Of a stretch of DNA of 64,000 nucleotides, positions 1 through 11,570 are shown one piece after another. A program made the translations under genes and the position numbers. Below the pieces are notes generated by a model, which was given only the letters and a program-made list of their open reading frames with translations, was not told the origin of the DNA and ran no database searches. Positions within the stretch are counted from its first letter, which is position 1; every line of letters starts with the position of its first letter. The DNA comes from Montifringilla adamsi (lineage: Eukaryota; Chordata; Aves; Passeriformes; Passeridae), in NCBI GenBank assembly GCA_017590115.1, contig JAGGNK010015114.1, forward strand, positions 2,239,307 to 2,303,306, read 5' to 3'.

Positions 1-1625
1 TTGACATGAAAAACATATCAAACATTCTTAATAATCTCTAATTAGTCCATTTGCAGCAGCTTTTTACTGTTGTCTAGTAAAGCTTGCACTTCTGTTTAAA
101 AATGAATTAATTTTGCAATGCATGCAATAAATTTGAAACTAGAAACCACACACCTATCAGGAACAAAATGTTCCTGTGAGTTAACAAAAGGTTACAGTGA
201 GTGTAAAGCCTCAGGCTACTGCCACGCCACTTTTTCTGAGGCACTTTTGAAATGAGAGTCCTGCAGCTGCAGGCAGATGCTGCAGGAGCTCCTGGAACAC
301 AAACGCCAGTGCAGGAAGTGACCTGAATGAGTGCTCAGAGACAGGGAGCTGGCACAAATAAGCCAGCTTGAAGAGCAAGCTGCGTCACTAATTATGGAAT
401 TATGGTTTTGGTCAGTAATTATAGAATGCAAATTTTTGCTTTTAAGATTATTTCAGTTGCAAAGCCAGGAAGGCCTTAGCACTGTTACACCTTTCATCTG
501 TTAATTGAGGTCATTCTGCTCCTGGACCTCTTTACTGCACATTCTCAGTGGCATGTTAATAGAGCTAAGTGAGCAATGCTGACAAGCTATCAGTCACCGG
601 GCAATGTTGTCCAGGGGAATAGGGGATCCAGGTCTAGACTCACTATAATTAGGGCATTACAAATAGCCAAGACAATTAATGGATCATCCTGAAGATATTT
701 GTTTTGGTGTCCAACAACCTGTTGAGTCACCAAAGCAGTTTTCTTATCACAGCAGTTTCCTGGTTCCATGAAGTCAGGTGTGCACTCGTGGATAACACTT
801 GTTCGTGGGAGATGCGATGAATTTCTCTTCTACAACCTTATTCTATCATGTAAAGCTTCCAAGTGAAACCTTGACTACAATGTATTTCCCCATGGCCACT
901 GATAAAATTATTTGAGGATCTCCAAGTAAAAAAAACTAATCAATTGAGGAGCAATTCAGTATGCTAAGCATGAGCAGCACAGATCAACTTAAAATACATT
1001 TATGATTCCTTCTGGAAGGAAATGGAGTTGTGATTGAAATTTTTTCATTCACTGTCCCGAGGGAATGAGTTAACCCTGTATGGGTGACCTATACTGCATA
1101 CAACAGACTCCAGGTTGCACACTGAGCAACCATATATCCATTTGGAAACTCAGATTAATTTTAAATGGGACTCTTACTTGGAGATGAAAACTTTCAGTGA
1201 AAATCTTATTAATTCATATACGCCTTTCCTGAGAATCCTCGTAACCAACACACAGGAACGTGATCCTAAGGGATTGGGACCCATGCCAGAGTGTTAATTT
1301 GCAAGTTGCAGCAAAGATAAAGCCAATCCATTTCTGGTCCACCTCTGCACACAGACCCTTTATACAACCCCCTTTTTTCCCTCTAGTAAGAAAAGTCTAA
1401 TTTAAGATAATTTGAGTATGTTTCCTACCTATAAGGAAAACATAAGTTCATTGCAACTTCCAATAATAAAAAAAGAAGACAGTCTTGAGCAACAGGAGAA
1501 GGAAACTCCCATAGTTTAACAGAATAGCAATGCTTTAAGAAGGGAAAACTTCACTGTGTACCTCAGACAGCACCATCCGTTCAGACCTACCTGTTCAACA
1601 AAAAGTTATTGAGCAGTCTAGACAT
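1..1625. other. Unassigned non-coding sequence
   Basis: AT-rich unique-looking sequence. I see no open frame with protein-like composition, no RNA gene and no recognisable repeat. It could be intergenic or intronic. Confidence 0.5.
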
Positions 1626-1754
1626 TTGTCTGAGGCAGTAATTTGTTTTCCTACTCCAGGAGACCTGCAGGAGTTCTTAAAGATTTTTATGGACATCTTG
1701 GTTCCTGTCACCCCTAGAAAATACATTTATCACTTTTTCTGTGCTGCTCTTCAG

Positions 1755-1790
1755 CTGCAACCTCAAATTTGCACAGCAACAAAGGAGACT
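1755..1790 (+). other. Possible small exon (splice-site pair only)
   Basis: A pyrimidine-rich tract (about 1733-1754) ends in TTCAG, a good 3' splice site. It is followed 36 bp later by GTAAGTAAG, a near-ideal 5' splice site starting at 1791. The 36-bp interval is open and keeps phase (12 codons), and lies within a 66-codon open frame (1626-1826). A second possible acceptor (CTACTCCAG, ending near 1659) would give an exon of about 130 bp ending at the same donor. No protein family is recognised. Such pairs also occur by chance in long non-coding DNA, so this is a weak call. Confidence 0.15.
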
Positions 1791-2049
1791 GTAAGTAAGA
1801 GCTCTGAAGGCCAACCTGAACAGTGAATTTCAGCACTCACAGGTGGGAAGAGCAGGGCATCCAAAACATCACCATAGCCATGGCACTCCAAAGTAAGAGG
1901 AATGGGAGCCCATGCAGCACTTCTTTCTCTCCCAGGGTCATATGAGTCCACTCTGGCTCAGCAGTGCCCTTGGTCACTGTGTTAGACCATCAAACCCAAA
2001 GCACGGAACAGTGTAACTCCAAAGAAATATACAGAAAATATAATACATA

Positions 2050-2118
2050 ATATGTATATGTATGTATGTGTGTGTGTGTGTGTATATATATATATCTATA
2101 TCTATATCTATATATATG
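2050..2118. repeat. Compound microsatellite (TATG/TG/TA/TATC)
   Basis: The tract passes from TATG units through about nine TG units to TA and TATC units. It is an ordinary compound dinucleotide/tetranucleotide microsatellite, probably length-polymorphic. Confidence 0.95.
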
Positions 2119-3549
2119 ATAAAATGGTAGGGTAAAAATCAAGGATCCCTGAACAAGCAAGGAAACAATTTCTCAGGAGGAGAGAGTAAAAGCTGGATAA
2201 AATTAGTGTTAGGATGAGGAGGAACTGGTATCCAGTTGGAAAAGAGAGCATGAAATAAAGTTTCCAGTGAGATAACTAACTGAGAGAAATATTTATGATG
2301 TGTAATTCATCATGCAGCAAACCCATCTCAGAGGGTCGGAGCATGCGAGGGGACCAAAAAAGCACTGACTGAGGTAGCAGAGTAGCACTGCAGAGTGGCT
2401 ACAGCTCCCATGCTGACACTTTCCAAAGCAATTTTAAGAGCAGACAGCTCCTCACACCACTAGATTCCTACAGTGTCTTCCTGAAGCGACTGGAGACATA
2501 CTCACATCACCCTCCTTTAAGCATCCACCTGCCAGGAAAGCTGTGTCAGGTGAGCAACAGGCAGCAGCAGCTCGCGTCCACAGTGATTTGTAACAAGCAG
2601 GAGAGAAACAGCCTTGGCACAGACTAAAAGGCTCTTCATTAAGTCTTCTAGTTGGATTCAGGGAAGGGTTCTTATCTGTTCTTGCACTACAAATCTTCAT
2701 CAACTCTTGCTGAGCCAGGACACAGCAAATTTACCTCATAATGTCTGAACGATTAAGGAGCAGGATTTATTTTAGGCATCCATGGGCCAGGAAAGGACCA
2801 GAAAAAACAGAAGAAAGATCCTTCATGCTCCAAAAAAAGCCTTTTTCAAGATGTCAAGTGCACATGGGATGTTTTCCTCCATGACCCTGCACGGGAGAGA
2901 AGTGCCAAGCACAGCATGTCTTTCCTGGTTGAGTTTAAGAGCTCACCTTGCTGTTTGATTTTCACAAGTGTTACAACAGAAGACCAGCCTTGATGGTCAC
3001 AGTGCTTTAGCATCTGCTCCTTCATTGATCTTGGTGGCTTCTCAAGGATTTTGTTGAGTGCAAACCCTGTCTGAGGGTTTCCCACAGCCTGAGGAAAGGA
3101 GCAGAGGTAACATTCTCAGCTGCTTCATCTCTTCTACCTCGTAACTGCCAAGGAGAAAGAGACATTTGTGCAGACTTAGTAGGGGAAAGTCTTAATCCAA
3201 AACAAAGGTATCTCAAGGATAAGTGTGGGAGATTTGGGAACAGGGGAGTCATTTGTTCTTCACAGACAATTATTGGCTATGAATCATTTACAAGGAAGAT
3301 AATGAGACACTGGAGAGTGTGATACTGAATTAAAAATTATAGTCCTGATCTTTATCCTTTTCCATTTTCCAACTTAATAAAATTGCATGGGATTTTCCTA
3401 GATAGGAGAAGCCCTTGCTGCTAATTAAATTATCTTTAAACATTTGGAAGTAAGACTGTAACATTTGGAGAATTAACACACAGGAGGAGAAGGCAGCAGA
3501 ATAGCAAGCCTCTACCAAGACACGATTATTTCATGGTTTTGCAACTACC
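2119..3549. other. Unassigned non-coding sequence
   Basis: No repeat, RNA gene or convincing coding region seen. Open frames here are at most about 83 codons and have no recognisable features. Confidence 0.5.
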
Positions 3550-3553
3550 AAAT

Positions 3554-4003
3554 TGATGCCTTCGGATTTTAGCTTTTACATTTTTCATATGTTTGTAATC
3601 CTGTATTTCTTTAGTGTATATGTCTAAACTCTACACACAGTGCTAGCTACTTCTTTTCCACTTTGGTCAGAAAAAACAATTCCTCTCTAGGCCTGGGAAT
3701 CAAGGACACCTCACTGTCTGAAGCCCCAAGAAATGTAAACAAAAGTGAGTTGGGGGGAGCAAACTTGGGATAAATTACTTCATTACCTGAAGCTGTAATT
3801 GGAAGATTAACCCCCAATACGCAAATGGACCAAACTTATAAAAGTGTGAAAACTAGTGATCCATCATCCATTTTTGAGTGTAGCCCCTGAAGGGGTCTTT
3901 GTCTGCTCTAAATGTACCTGAAGACCTTTCAATAAATAGAACCACTTTTTAGTCCCTTAATTTTGTCTGGCCTCTGTTTTTAGGTAGTCCCCAAAAGATA
4001 TCA
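3554..4003 (+). mobile_element. Solo LTR, ERV1 (gammaretrovirus-like), 450 bp
   Basis: It begins TGATGCCTT and ends GATATCA, the degenerate inverted partner of the start. It is flanked by a perfect 4-bp target-site duplication AAAT (3550-3553 and 4004-4007), the size typical of gammaretrovirus-like integrases. Inside are a CCAAT box (3814-3818), TATAAAA (3837-3843) and AATAAA (3931-3936), in the order of a U3-R-U5 promoter and poly(A) unit. It aligns over its whole length with the minus-strand LTR at 61619-62070, which is 452 bp. No internal retroviral sequence follows, so it is a solo LTR left by recombination between the two LTRs of a provirus. Confidence 0.87.
3837..3843 (+). promoter_or_regulatory. 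TATA box of ERV1 LTR
   Basis: TATAAAA lies 19 bp after a CCAAT box and about 90 bp before the AATAAA signal. The same arrangement is conserved in the second family member. Confidence 0.7.
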
Positions 4004-4459
4004 AAATCCACTTCCACATGAAAAAATACAGCTTTAGGGAAATATTTGTTTTAATTGTGGCAGTGGGGGTTTGAAGATTATATGTTTGGTCTCTCCCTGG
4101 GGCTGTTTACCATCTGTCTTCCCGCCTTTTCCCCGTGGCAGTTATGATAATTCCAGATCCTTCCCTGTCTGTCCTCCAAAATCCTGCTCCTGCAGCCTGT
4201 CTGTCATAATTTTCTACACCCATTTATCCAGAAACTCTGCTGTCAGTTATGATATTTCCCTTCTCTCATTGATACGTATCTTTCTTGTTCCATTTCTTAT
4301 CGGTATTATGTTTACATTTCTCCCCCCAGACCCCTCCTCTCTAGACCTTGATTTGTTAGACAGTCTCCTCCTGGGAATCCACCTCCCTTCTACAAAAGCT
4401 GCTGTTTTTCTCTGTTTCCTGCTCTTTGCCACTGCTCCCTCTTCAAGATGCGTTGCTTC

Positions 4460-4920
4460 CGCGCCCTGCCCGCACCCGTGCGATGCTGCGTCCAGCCTCG
4501 GCGCTGTGCTCCTGCTGCAGGAAAGAATAACACCCGTGCGGCGCCGCAGCACCTGCGCCGCTTCCGTGCAGCATCGCAGCTTCAGCGACACTCCTGACGC
4601 AGGAAAGAATAACACCTGCGTGGCGCTGCAGCACCTGTTCTGCTTCTGTGCAGCATCGCAGCTTCAGCGCCACTCCTGCTGCAGGAAAGAATAACACCCG
4701 TGCGGCGCCGCAGCACCTGCGCCGCTTCTCTGCAGCATTGCAGCTTCAGCACCACTCCTGATGCAGGAAAGAATAACACCTGCGCGGCGCTGCAGCACCT
4801 GTTCTGCTTCCGCGCAGCATCGCAGCTTCAGTGCCACTCCTGACGCAGGAAAGAGTAACACCCACGCTGCTGCTCCCATGTGGCACTGTCCTGGTGCCGC
4901 TCCTGCGCAGGAAAGAATAA
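4460..4920. repeat. 82-bp GC-rich minisatellite with 164-bp dimer periodicity
   Basis: The anchor CAGGAAAGA(A/G)TAACACC starts at 4518, 4600, 4682, 4764 and 4846, exactly 82 bp apart each time. A final shortened unit has CAGGAAAGAATAA at 4908, 62 bp on. Units at 4518 and 4682 share one version (CCCGTGCGGCGCCGC) and units at 4600 and 4764 another (GCGCTGCAGCACCTGTTCTG), so the array is A-B-A-B. A degenerate leading unit lies at about 4460-4517. Since 82 is not a multiple of 3, the open frames through the array on both strands repeat a similar peptide in shifting frames, as expected of a repeat and not a gene. Confidence 0.93.
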
Positions 4921-5208
4921 AGGCAACTCAGAGAAGCAAGCAAAGACTCCTTCCTTTTTCCTTTACTCCAGTCCTTAGACATGGGTCCGAATTTATTGGC
5001 TGCTCTTGGCAGTCCGGTGTAGCAGGCCCAGGGCCTGCAAGGCCTCCTTGGCGGTCAGAAGCCTGAGCTAGGAAATGCCAAGTCACGATGACTCGGGCCT
5101 TAGAAGCCCCTCTCTTCCGCCTTTCGGACCCTGCTGATCTCTCTGTAAGCCTATAGGTCACTTTTCCCTGACCCTTTCTATTGGACAGTTTCCAAAACCT
5201 CTGTAGGG

Positions 5209-5216
5209 TATAAAAA
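5209..5216 (+). promoter_or_regulatory. TATA box of long LTR
   Basis: TATAAAAA lies 24 bp after a reversed CCAAT box and 60 bp before AATAAA (5277-5282). This is consistent with an LTR promoter whose R region contains the poly(A) signal. Confidence 0.65.
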
Positions 5217-5356
5217 CCCCTAATTCTGCCTGGTTCGGCAGAAGAGCTGTCACTGAGAACCTTCGTGGGACACTCTAATAAAGAATCCTGCGGAACCTTA
5301 CACAGCGCTTCTCCTCTCTCTCCCTGCGTCTGCTGCCTCGGCCCAAGCAAGCCAAA

Positions 5357-5406
5357 AGAGCTGATAATCACACAGAGCTGATAATCACTAAGAGCTGAAA
5401 TCACCT
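5357..5406. repeat. 17-bp tandem triplication in U5
   Basis: AGAGCTGATAATCAC starts at 5357 and 5374, and a third, shortened copy AGAGCTGAAATCAC starts at 5391. The period is 17 bp, inside the U5 of the long LTR. Confidence 0.9.
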
Positions 5407-5692
5407 GAGCTTGCTTGGCTGCCTGCAGCTAGGAACGGCTTGGGAGATTGGACCTGGTCTGAGCCTCCACTGAGACTATCCTGGCTTCGGCAGTCCACCG
5501 GGCGCAGCCCGGCTGGAACCTACTGGGATAGTCTGGGATCCCAGAGAGTGGAGGAACTGCGATCCTGCCTGCTGGCAGCGCCGGCAGGGCATGGCCACTC
5601 CTGGCGTGCGTGCTGAAAGCAAAAGGACATCGGGCCACGCGGGCGACCGGCACAACCGTCCCTCCCACGACGGGGGTGCAACGTCATTTAAT

Positions 5693-8600
5693 AGTGTGTA
5701 TTTATGGGAGACTAAATTACCTTGTTTCAAATAGTTTGGATCAAATAAAATTGCTGGGTGTGATGCCAGGAAGAAATTCTGCTTTGAATTCAGCTGTGAA
5801 CTGCTGGTTTTTACAAGCTGCAGAATGAAACTGCTACTTCCTCCTATCACACACACAGGATCAACCCCTAGAGCTGACCAAAAACTTCCCACAGTACCTC
5901 TTCCCTTGCCTAGCCATCACTCTGTGTCATGGGAGATGGGATCAGTCAACAAGCAGTGACAGAGTTCGCCCACACTGCTGCTAGCAGACCTGGCAGCTTA
6001 GCTGAAGGAGCTCAAATTTAGCCACAAGTGCAGCCAAAGAAGCCAACACTTTCATTTTCCCTCAACTAGGTTTTTAAATATTTTAACTGATACGATTTAG
6101 GAAGGAAAAATGCTGAAATATATTTTTTTTCTACAAAATAGAAATGCCAAGTGTTGCACAGCTCTGGATTTTGCTGCCAACGGTTTGAATGACAAAATAA
6201 AGCATGGTTATCACTTCCATCCACAGCCATCAGTACATGCTTGACCCAACATATTAATCTGCTGCTTTTAATTTTGCTATTCTTACTTGTTGCAATCCAG
6301 AATCTTCCAAAGTACTTATCTGTAAATGTATGCTGAATTGTGAAATTTTTTTCCCTCCACTCTCCATATGCTTTGAGCACTAGAGAGTAAAATCTTTACA
6401 AACTATTGACATGAAGGCTAGTTTAACAAATACTTTCTTTCTTAAGAACTTTACTTTGCCATACTTTCTATCAGCTAATCCTGGAGCCAGGATGACAAAT
6501 ACCTGCACAATTAAACCTCTTCCCCAGCACGCTTAAACCACCTTCCCCAAAATGCCCCAGTAACTGACCAAGTCCTGGGCCCAGCACCGAGGTCATGACA
6601 GCCAACACAGCTGCTGAACACCCCCAGGAGCTCTGCATCATCAGCTACTGCAGCTGCCTGCCTACATGTAACATAAGGCATAAATGAGATTCTTACAGAC
6701 AGTAGAAAATTAACATCATTCCACTTACAGGAGGTGGTGAGATCAATCAGATTTTCTCCCCAAAAATACACTGTGGTTTTCATCATTTCTTTGCACAGAA
6801 ACTGCAGTAAGGCACACTGTTACAGAGATGCTCTGATGCACGTAGTTAAGTAGTCGTGCTGAACTAGTGAGCAAAGGTGAGTCTGCAATGGATAACTCAC
6901 CTGCTTTTAGCTGACAGCAGGCATGACAACACACAACCCATAAAATCTTCATTCTTCTCTAAAAACTTTAGAAAATATAAGTAAAATTTTTTTCAGTTTT
7001 AATAAGAGTCCTGGTACACCACGGTTTAGAACATGTGCAGTAAGTCCCACCTCAGTGTGAATTTTTCTAGGAAGTCCAGAAAATATGGGTTAACTGCCTA
7101 AATGGTGACACAGTCATAAATGTAATGGAGAGAACAGAACTGCTGTAATTTCTGATACAATCCTATCAATACGGTCAGTAGATAAAGGTTGCCCCAGGAA
7201 TTTTACTTTTTATTTTCATTCTCCTTTTCTCAGTTAGATTTCTTGGGGGTTCCTGTCATTTCCCTAGCTTTTGTGAAACAGACCTACAAAATGTACCTCT
7301 TTGCTTATGGTGTGCTACTAACACCAGGTGACAGCCATCAGGCAATCTTTGCTGCAGGCAGTTGGTGCAAAACCCAGAATCATTGGCTAACAGCCTTGCA
7401 CACAAGCTGAGATTAAATGAAAGAGTAAATTTATTTGAAATTGAAAGAAATGTCATATGAGAAAAGATGCAGGAGATTCTAGCTCAGTTACACATGCATG
7501 AGCTACTAACACAACCTCTGAAGTCTGGTCTGACCTGACCCTTAATTGCAGCACCCTGAAGTTGGCTGAAACATCTGGGAATATGAGTTACTTTATTAAC
7601 AGTCCTATTAACTGGTGTAGTTAGGCTACAAATAGCTCACAGTTTGTACATTCCCTACTTTGCCTGCCACTTTTGAAAGATGGAGATGAGGAGACACATT
7701 GCTCCTAGAAATATTGCTAGCTGGCCAGCTCAAGGCAGTGTCAGCACCATGAGCTGGCAATGGCCCTAAACTGGAACACATCAGGGGCTGTTTCTTTTCC
7801 CTCCCCAGTCTCACCAAACTTCCACCCCTTGAATATGAGGCCATCTGATCTCTAACAGTGCCCAAAATACTCTGCAATATAAGCATTCAGCCACTCTGCA
7901 GCAGGCTGAGGCTGGGGGCTTATTTCAGATAAGGAAACAGAAATGAGACAGATAACCAGCAAGTAATGGGCAGAGTCCAAAAGGCAGGCAGGTTTCTCAA
8001 ATATATTTTCTATTGGGGTACACTGTCTGGAAGTGAATGATTTACAATCTCATAATGCCAATTTTTTAAGCCAATGATGCCTTCTGTGTCTCTTCACCAT
8101 GAGAGTTATCATCTGGCAGACTACATTTGTCATAACTGTTCCAGTCATTACTGCATTCAACTTTATGGTACGCTAGCACATTTCTGATAAAGAAAGCGTA
8201 TAATGTTCATTAAAAGGGAGCAGTTAAAGAAAAATCCAGTTTTCAGTTAGACCCAGCTACTGTTATAAGCCAGTTTTGTCAGTGACAGTTCACTGCAGTT
8301 CCAGCTTTGTCCACTGTTTTCTACAATATACTGCAACATAGAATGTCCATTACTGTCCTTTTGATAGAGCCGGATTCATTATTATTCAGCTACGCAGAAT
8401 TTCATATAAATTACCTGCAATTACCTCTCCATGATGAAAGCCAGTTAGTGGCAAGTAAAACCGAGTCTCAGCAGAAAGGTGAAGACTTCCCAGAGGATGC
8501 AGCACAGCACCCTTTCCTCTCACAGGGAACTTGCAGCAAGATGCCCAAAGCCAAGACCCATTTCAAGGGTCTGAAATGCTGCTTTTCCTAGGCTGAAGGA

Positions 8601-9236
8601 CTTATTTTGAAACTCTCTAAGTTCTACAAATCTGTGTTCCAAAACACAGCAGCCATTTCACCAAGGAGGAGCAGGTCCTGGGGAAATATTTTGCGTGGAA
8701 AGACTGAGTTTCATAATTTCTAAAATGCTTTTTACTTCCTCTGCCCCAAAAGTTAAGAACCTTTCTGGCAGATACAAAACAACAAACTGCAGCTCTCTGC
8801 ACTTGTATTAATATATTCATCCCAACTAAATTCTCCAGGTTTCACTGGTTTATGTATGATGTTTGCTTCAAAAGCAGTAATTTCTTCTGCCTTCACCTAC
8901 TTTTGACTGCCTAGTAAGAGGAAATTAGGCATCACATCACTCTGTCCTAAGCACTGAGCTTTGGAGAAGCTAGCAATGTACCTAAAGGCATTCCTTGCCC
9001 ACTCCTAAGTTATGGACAGAGACTGAAATCAAAGCAGTGCTGTTGCTCCACACCTGCACAGGGCCCACCTGAACTGAACCAGTTCCTACACCACAAACAC
9101 CAGCAGTGGGTGAGGATGATGTGAAGAAGGAGTCAAGACCAATCTAAGTTTTTTCTTTTACTTAAGTTTTAAAAAGAAGACATCACCTGAAAGATCCTCT
9201 AGCACTTTAAGTGCTGTGAGCTTCTCTCCCTTTTCT
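5693..9236. other. Unassigned non-coding sequence
   Basis: Unique-looking, mostly AT-rich DNA. I see no gene, RNA gene or recognisable mobile element. Scattered open frames of 60-105 codons have no protein-like features. Confidence 0.5.
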
Positions 9237-9293
9237 CATATTTGTCTTATGCTGTATTAATTAAGAATTCATATTCATCTTATGCTGTATTAA
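9237..9293. repeat. Short direct duplication, 33-bp period
   Basis: CTTATGCTGTATTAA occurs twice, 33 bp apart, preceded by CATATTTGT in the first copy and CATATTCAT in the second. This is a small local duplication. Confidence 0.85.
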
Positions 9294-10510
9294 CACCACA
9301 CTTTGATACAAATCAAATCAGCTTATCTACTGTGTAAAATGAATACATGTCCTGCAAACAAGTCTTTGGAACTGGTTATTGAGGAAATTTCTTGAGATCT
9401 TTCTTCATCTTCCTGCTCTTGACTCAGTCTTGAGGTGGCATTTAGAAGAACTGATTGTGACTTATAAATACTGAGTGGTAGTTAGCTTGCCATTACACCC
9501 AAGGGCTGATTTATATATTTATTTATTTATTTTAAACCTTGGAAACCTTTTCCTTTTGATTGCTTGTATAGTGGTTTTGGTTCACCAGTTTGAGATTTCC
9601 TGGCTAATACACTAATTAATGTGGTGGGTCTAGTGCTGGCTAAATGCTAGTGCACTTACTACAGTATACTTACATATTTTCTGCAGTGAGATAGAAAGGT
9701 TAAGTAGACTCAAAAATTCAAAAGGGTATTAAAAGCCTCATTACCAGTACTAAAAGAAAGAATAATATGAATCAGAATAAAACCTTTAGAACATTTCTCC
9801 TCCCCCCCTACAACCTTTTCTTTCCTACTCACAATGTACAGAAACAATTCAGTCACTTTATCACTTCTAGAATGGTTCGTCTTCGGTTCACTTAGGGAGA
9901 GGAGTCCCTCTTGTTGATTTATGGAGACTTCTCCATAAGAAAACAGTTCTCTCATTGCTTTTAATTTTCACAAATAGCAGCTGCCTGGAAAACCTGCAAT
10001 CATGAAGTCCTTCCCATTTTTACAGCTTTCCCCACAGCTGTGTTTATGGGCCATGTTAACTTATGGAGTACTATTTTAAAGATGAACTGTATAAGAGCAA
10101 AGGTTCTCTTAATCTATTTCTGAGATCATCTTTATCTTTGAGAACAGAGATCTTCTTTCCCTGGGGCAGAGAGTCTTTATCACTCTTCTCTCTCTTTCTG
10201 TTCAGACTTCTCATGGGATTATACATCTGTTTACATCTGAAGCAACATCTGTTTACTTTAGCATGGAAGCCTTTGCTAATATTTACAATTTGAACACTAT
10301 CTCCCCATACTTTTTCAATGAGTTATAGGGGAAAAGAGTCTGATGTATGAATTACATCTTTCTCTATAAGTTTATAAAAGGATTTCAGCCCTAAGACTAA
10401 GGCATCTCTTCATCTTTTCCATTTGAGATTTTACTCTTTTTTTCACTGATCTTGGTGTCTTCATGTTGTTCCTCTACTTCTCACTCTGTCCTTTTCTCTC
10501 TCTCAAGGGA
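9294..10510. other. Unassigned non-coding sequence with a short (TTTA)n
   Basis: Contains a short TTTA run near 9510-9531 and otherwise anonymous AT-rich sequence. Confidence 0.5.
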
Positions 10511-10820
10511 GGATTGAAGGTTTACAAGCTTTATTTGGGCACTGAAAGAGTTAAGATTTCACCTGGGACTTGCAGATGGTGATCCCTACCAGGTAGTGGT
10601 CATAGCTGTTTGTGGTAGAGGATTTCTTCGGTGGCTATGCTGGAGGGGGAGCGGCTAAGATCTCAGCAGCCAAGTCAGAACTCGGCAGTATCACGCTGGG
10701 GGCTGATGGTTTTTCCTCCCCCTGCCCGGTAGCTGCAGACGAATCTCAACAGTGGTAGGATCTTGGCTGAGCCAGTCCAGCCCGAGAGTGCTCCTGGGCC
10801 CGGTGGATCCTGGCTTGGCC

Positions 10821-11570
10821 TGTGAAATAAATAGGGCAGGAGATCTTTCTCATTTTTTAATGCCTTTATTAAAAAATTCAGCTCAGGTTGGGAGAATCGA
10901 CGGGTCGTGCCCACGCCGCCGCTGCTCCCAGGAGAGGCATGGAGGAGGAGGATGATGCAGCTCTGTCCGCTGGTCTGCAGGCAGAGCTGGGGCTTCCGTC
11001 CTCATGAGACAATAGGAGATTCCACCTTTTCAGTCTGACATTCGAGGTGCCTTTTCCAGTCGATTTTTTTTTTTTTTAAGTTAGGGTGAGAGGTAAAAAG
11101 GATCTTAGCAGACACAGGATTAAGTTCCTCACCTTTAGACATCACTTAGATTTCTTAATTCCATGTTGGCTCGTTGTTTTTAGGGGTTTCCTTGCGAGAC
11201 TTCCTCCCCTCCGCTACTTGCAGCCTTCAGGCGTCACCTCCCGGGAAACAGCAGGGGGACACTTGAGCTGATTTCTAACCATTAACAGGTAATTGAAGAA
11301 AAATTATTAACAACAGGTGATTACAACATGAAGTTATTAAATGCCTTTGGTTTAACTTGTTAGCTCTGCAACTTAAAAAAAATGGACAACTTTTCTACTC
11401 ATCACAGCCTGGACCGGCAGCAGGGCAGGGCCTAGTAACAGCGAGATGTTGGCAGCCACGGCGCGGCCCGGCCCAGCCTCGGCCACACGCTCTCCCCTCC
11501 CCGGCCACCGTGCTGGGAGGGGAGGGGGAACTTCTCTCTCCAAAAGCCAGAAGCAGGAGAGTGTTTTCCT
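10821..11570 (-). mobile_element. Possible ERV LTR, minus strand, with CpG-rich upstream part
   Basis: Read on the minus strand, a CpG-dense stretch (about 11400-11520, roughly 10 CpG in 120 bp) is followed by an AATAAA signal (plus-strand TTTATT at 10865-10870). About 45 bp after the signal comes a candidate LTR end in TTTCACA (at 10821). The order resembles U3-R-U5 of some songbird ERV LTRs as I remember them. I could not find a target-site duplication or fix the 5' end, and a CpG-rich promoter of a non-coding transcript is an alternative. Confidence 0.4.

Larger units (their letters stand above)
4056..5686 (+). mobile_element. Long solo LTR (about 1.63 kb), ERV2/ERVK-like, with internal minisatellite
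   Basis: The element starts TGTGGCAG, ends CAACGTCA, and is flanked by a perfect 6-bp target-site duplication TTTAAT (4050-4055 and 5687-5692). A 6-bp TSD fits the alpha/beta-retrovirus-like class. A reversed CCAAT (5180-5184), TATAAAAA (5209-5216) and AATAAA (5277-5282) define the end of U3 and the R region. That leaves a U3 of about 1.18 kb and a U5 of nearly 390 bp. U3 carries the 82-bp GC-rich array at 4460-4920. U5 carries a 17-bp triplication. No gag, pol or env sequence is recognised inside. An alternative reading is a shorter LTR beginning near 5017 beside an unrelated minisatellite; the matching TSD argues against it. Confidence 0.7.

Noticed and set aside
4071..4694. 207-codon plus-strand open frame, plus several minus-strand frames over 4247-4982
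   Set aside because: They run through the 82-bp GC-rich array. Similar peptides recur in shifting frames on both strands, which is what a stop-poor repeat produces.
4460..4920. CRISPR-like regular repeat spacing
   Set aside because: The whole 82-bp unit is repeated with no unique spacers; it is a minisatellite in eukaryotic DNA.
4928..5404. 158-codon minus-strand frame
   Set aside because: It lies antisense across the U3-R-U5 of the long LTR and has no recognisable domain.
11246..11262. CTCF-like core (ACAGCAGGGGGACAC)
   Set aside because: It departs from the consensus at several informative positions, and no supporting context is visible.
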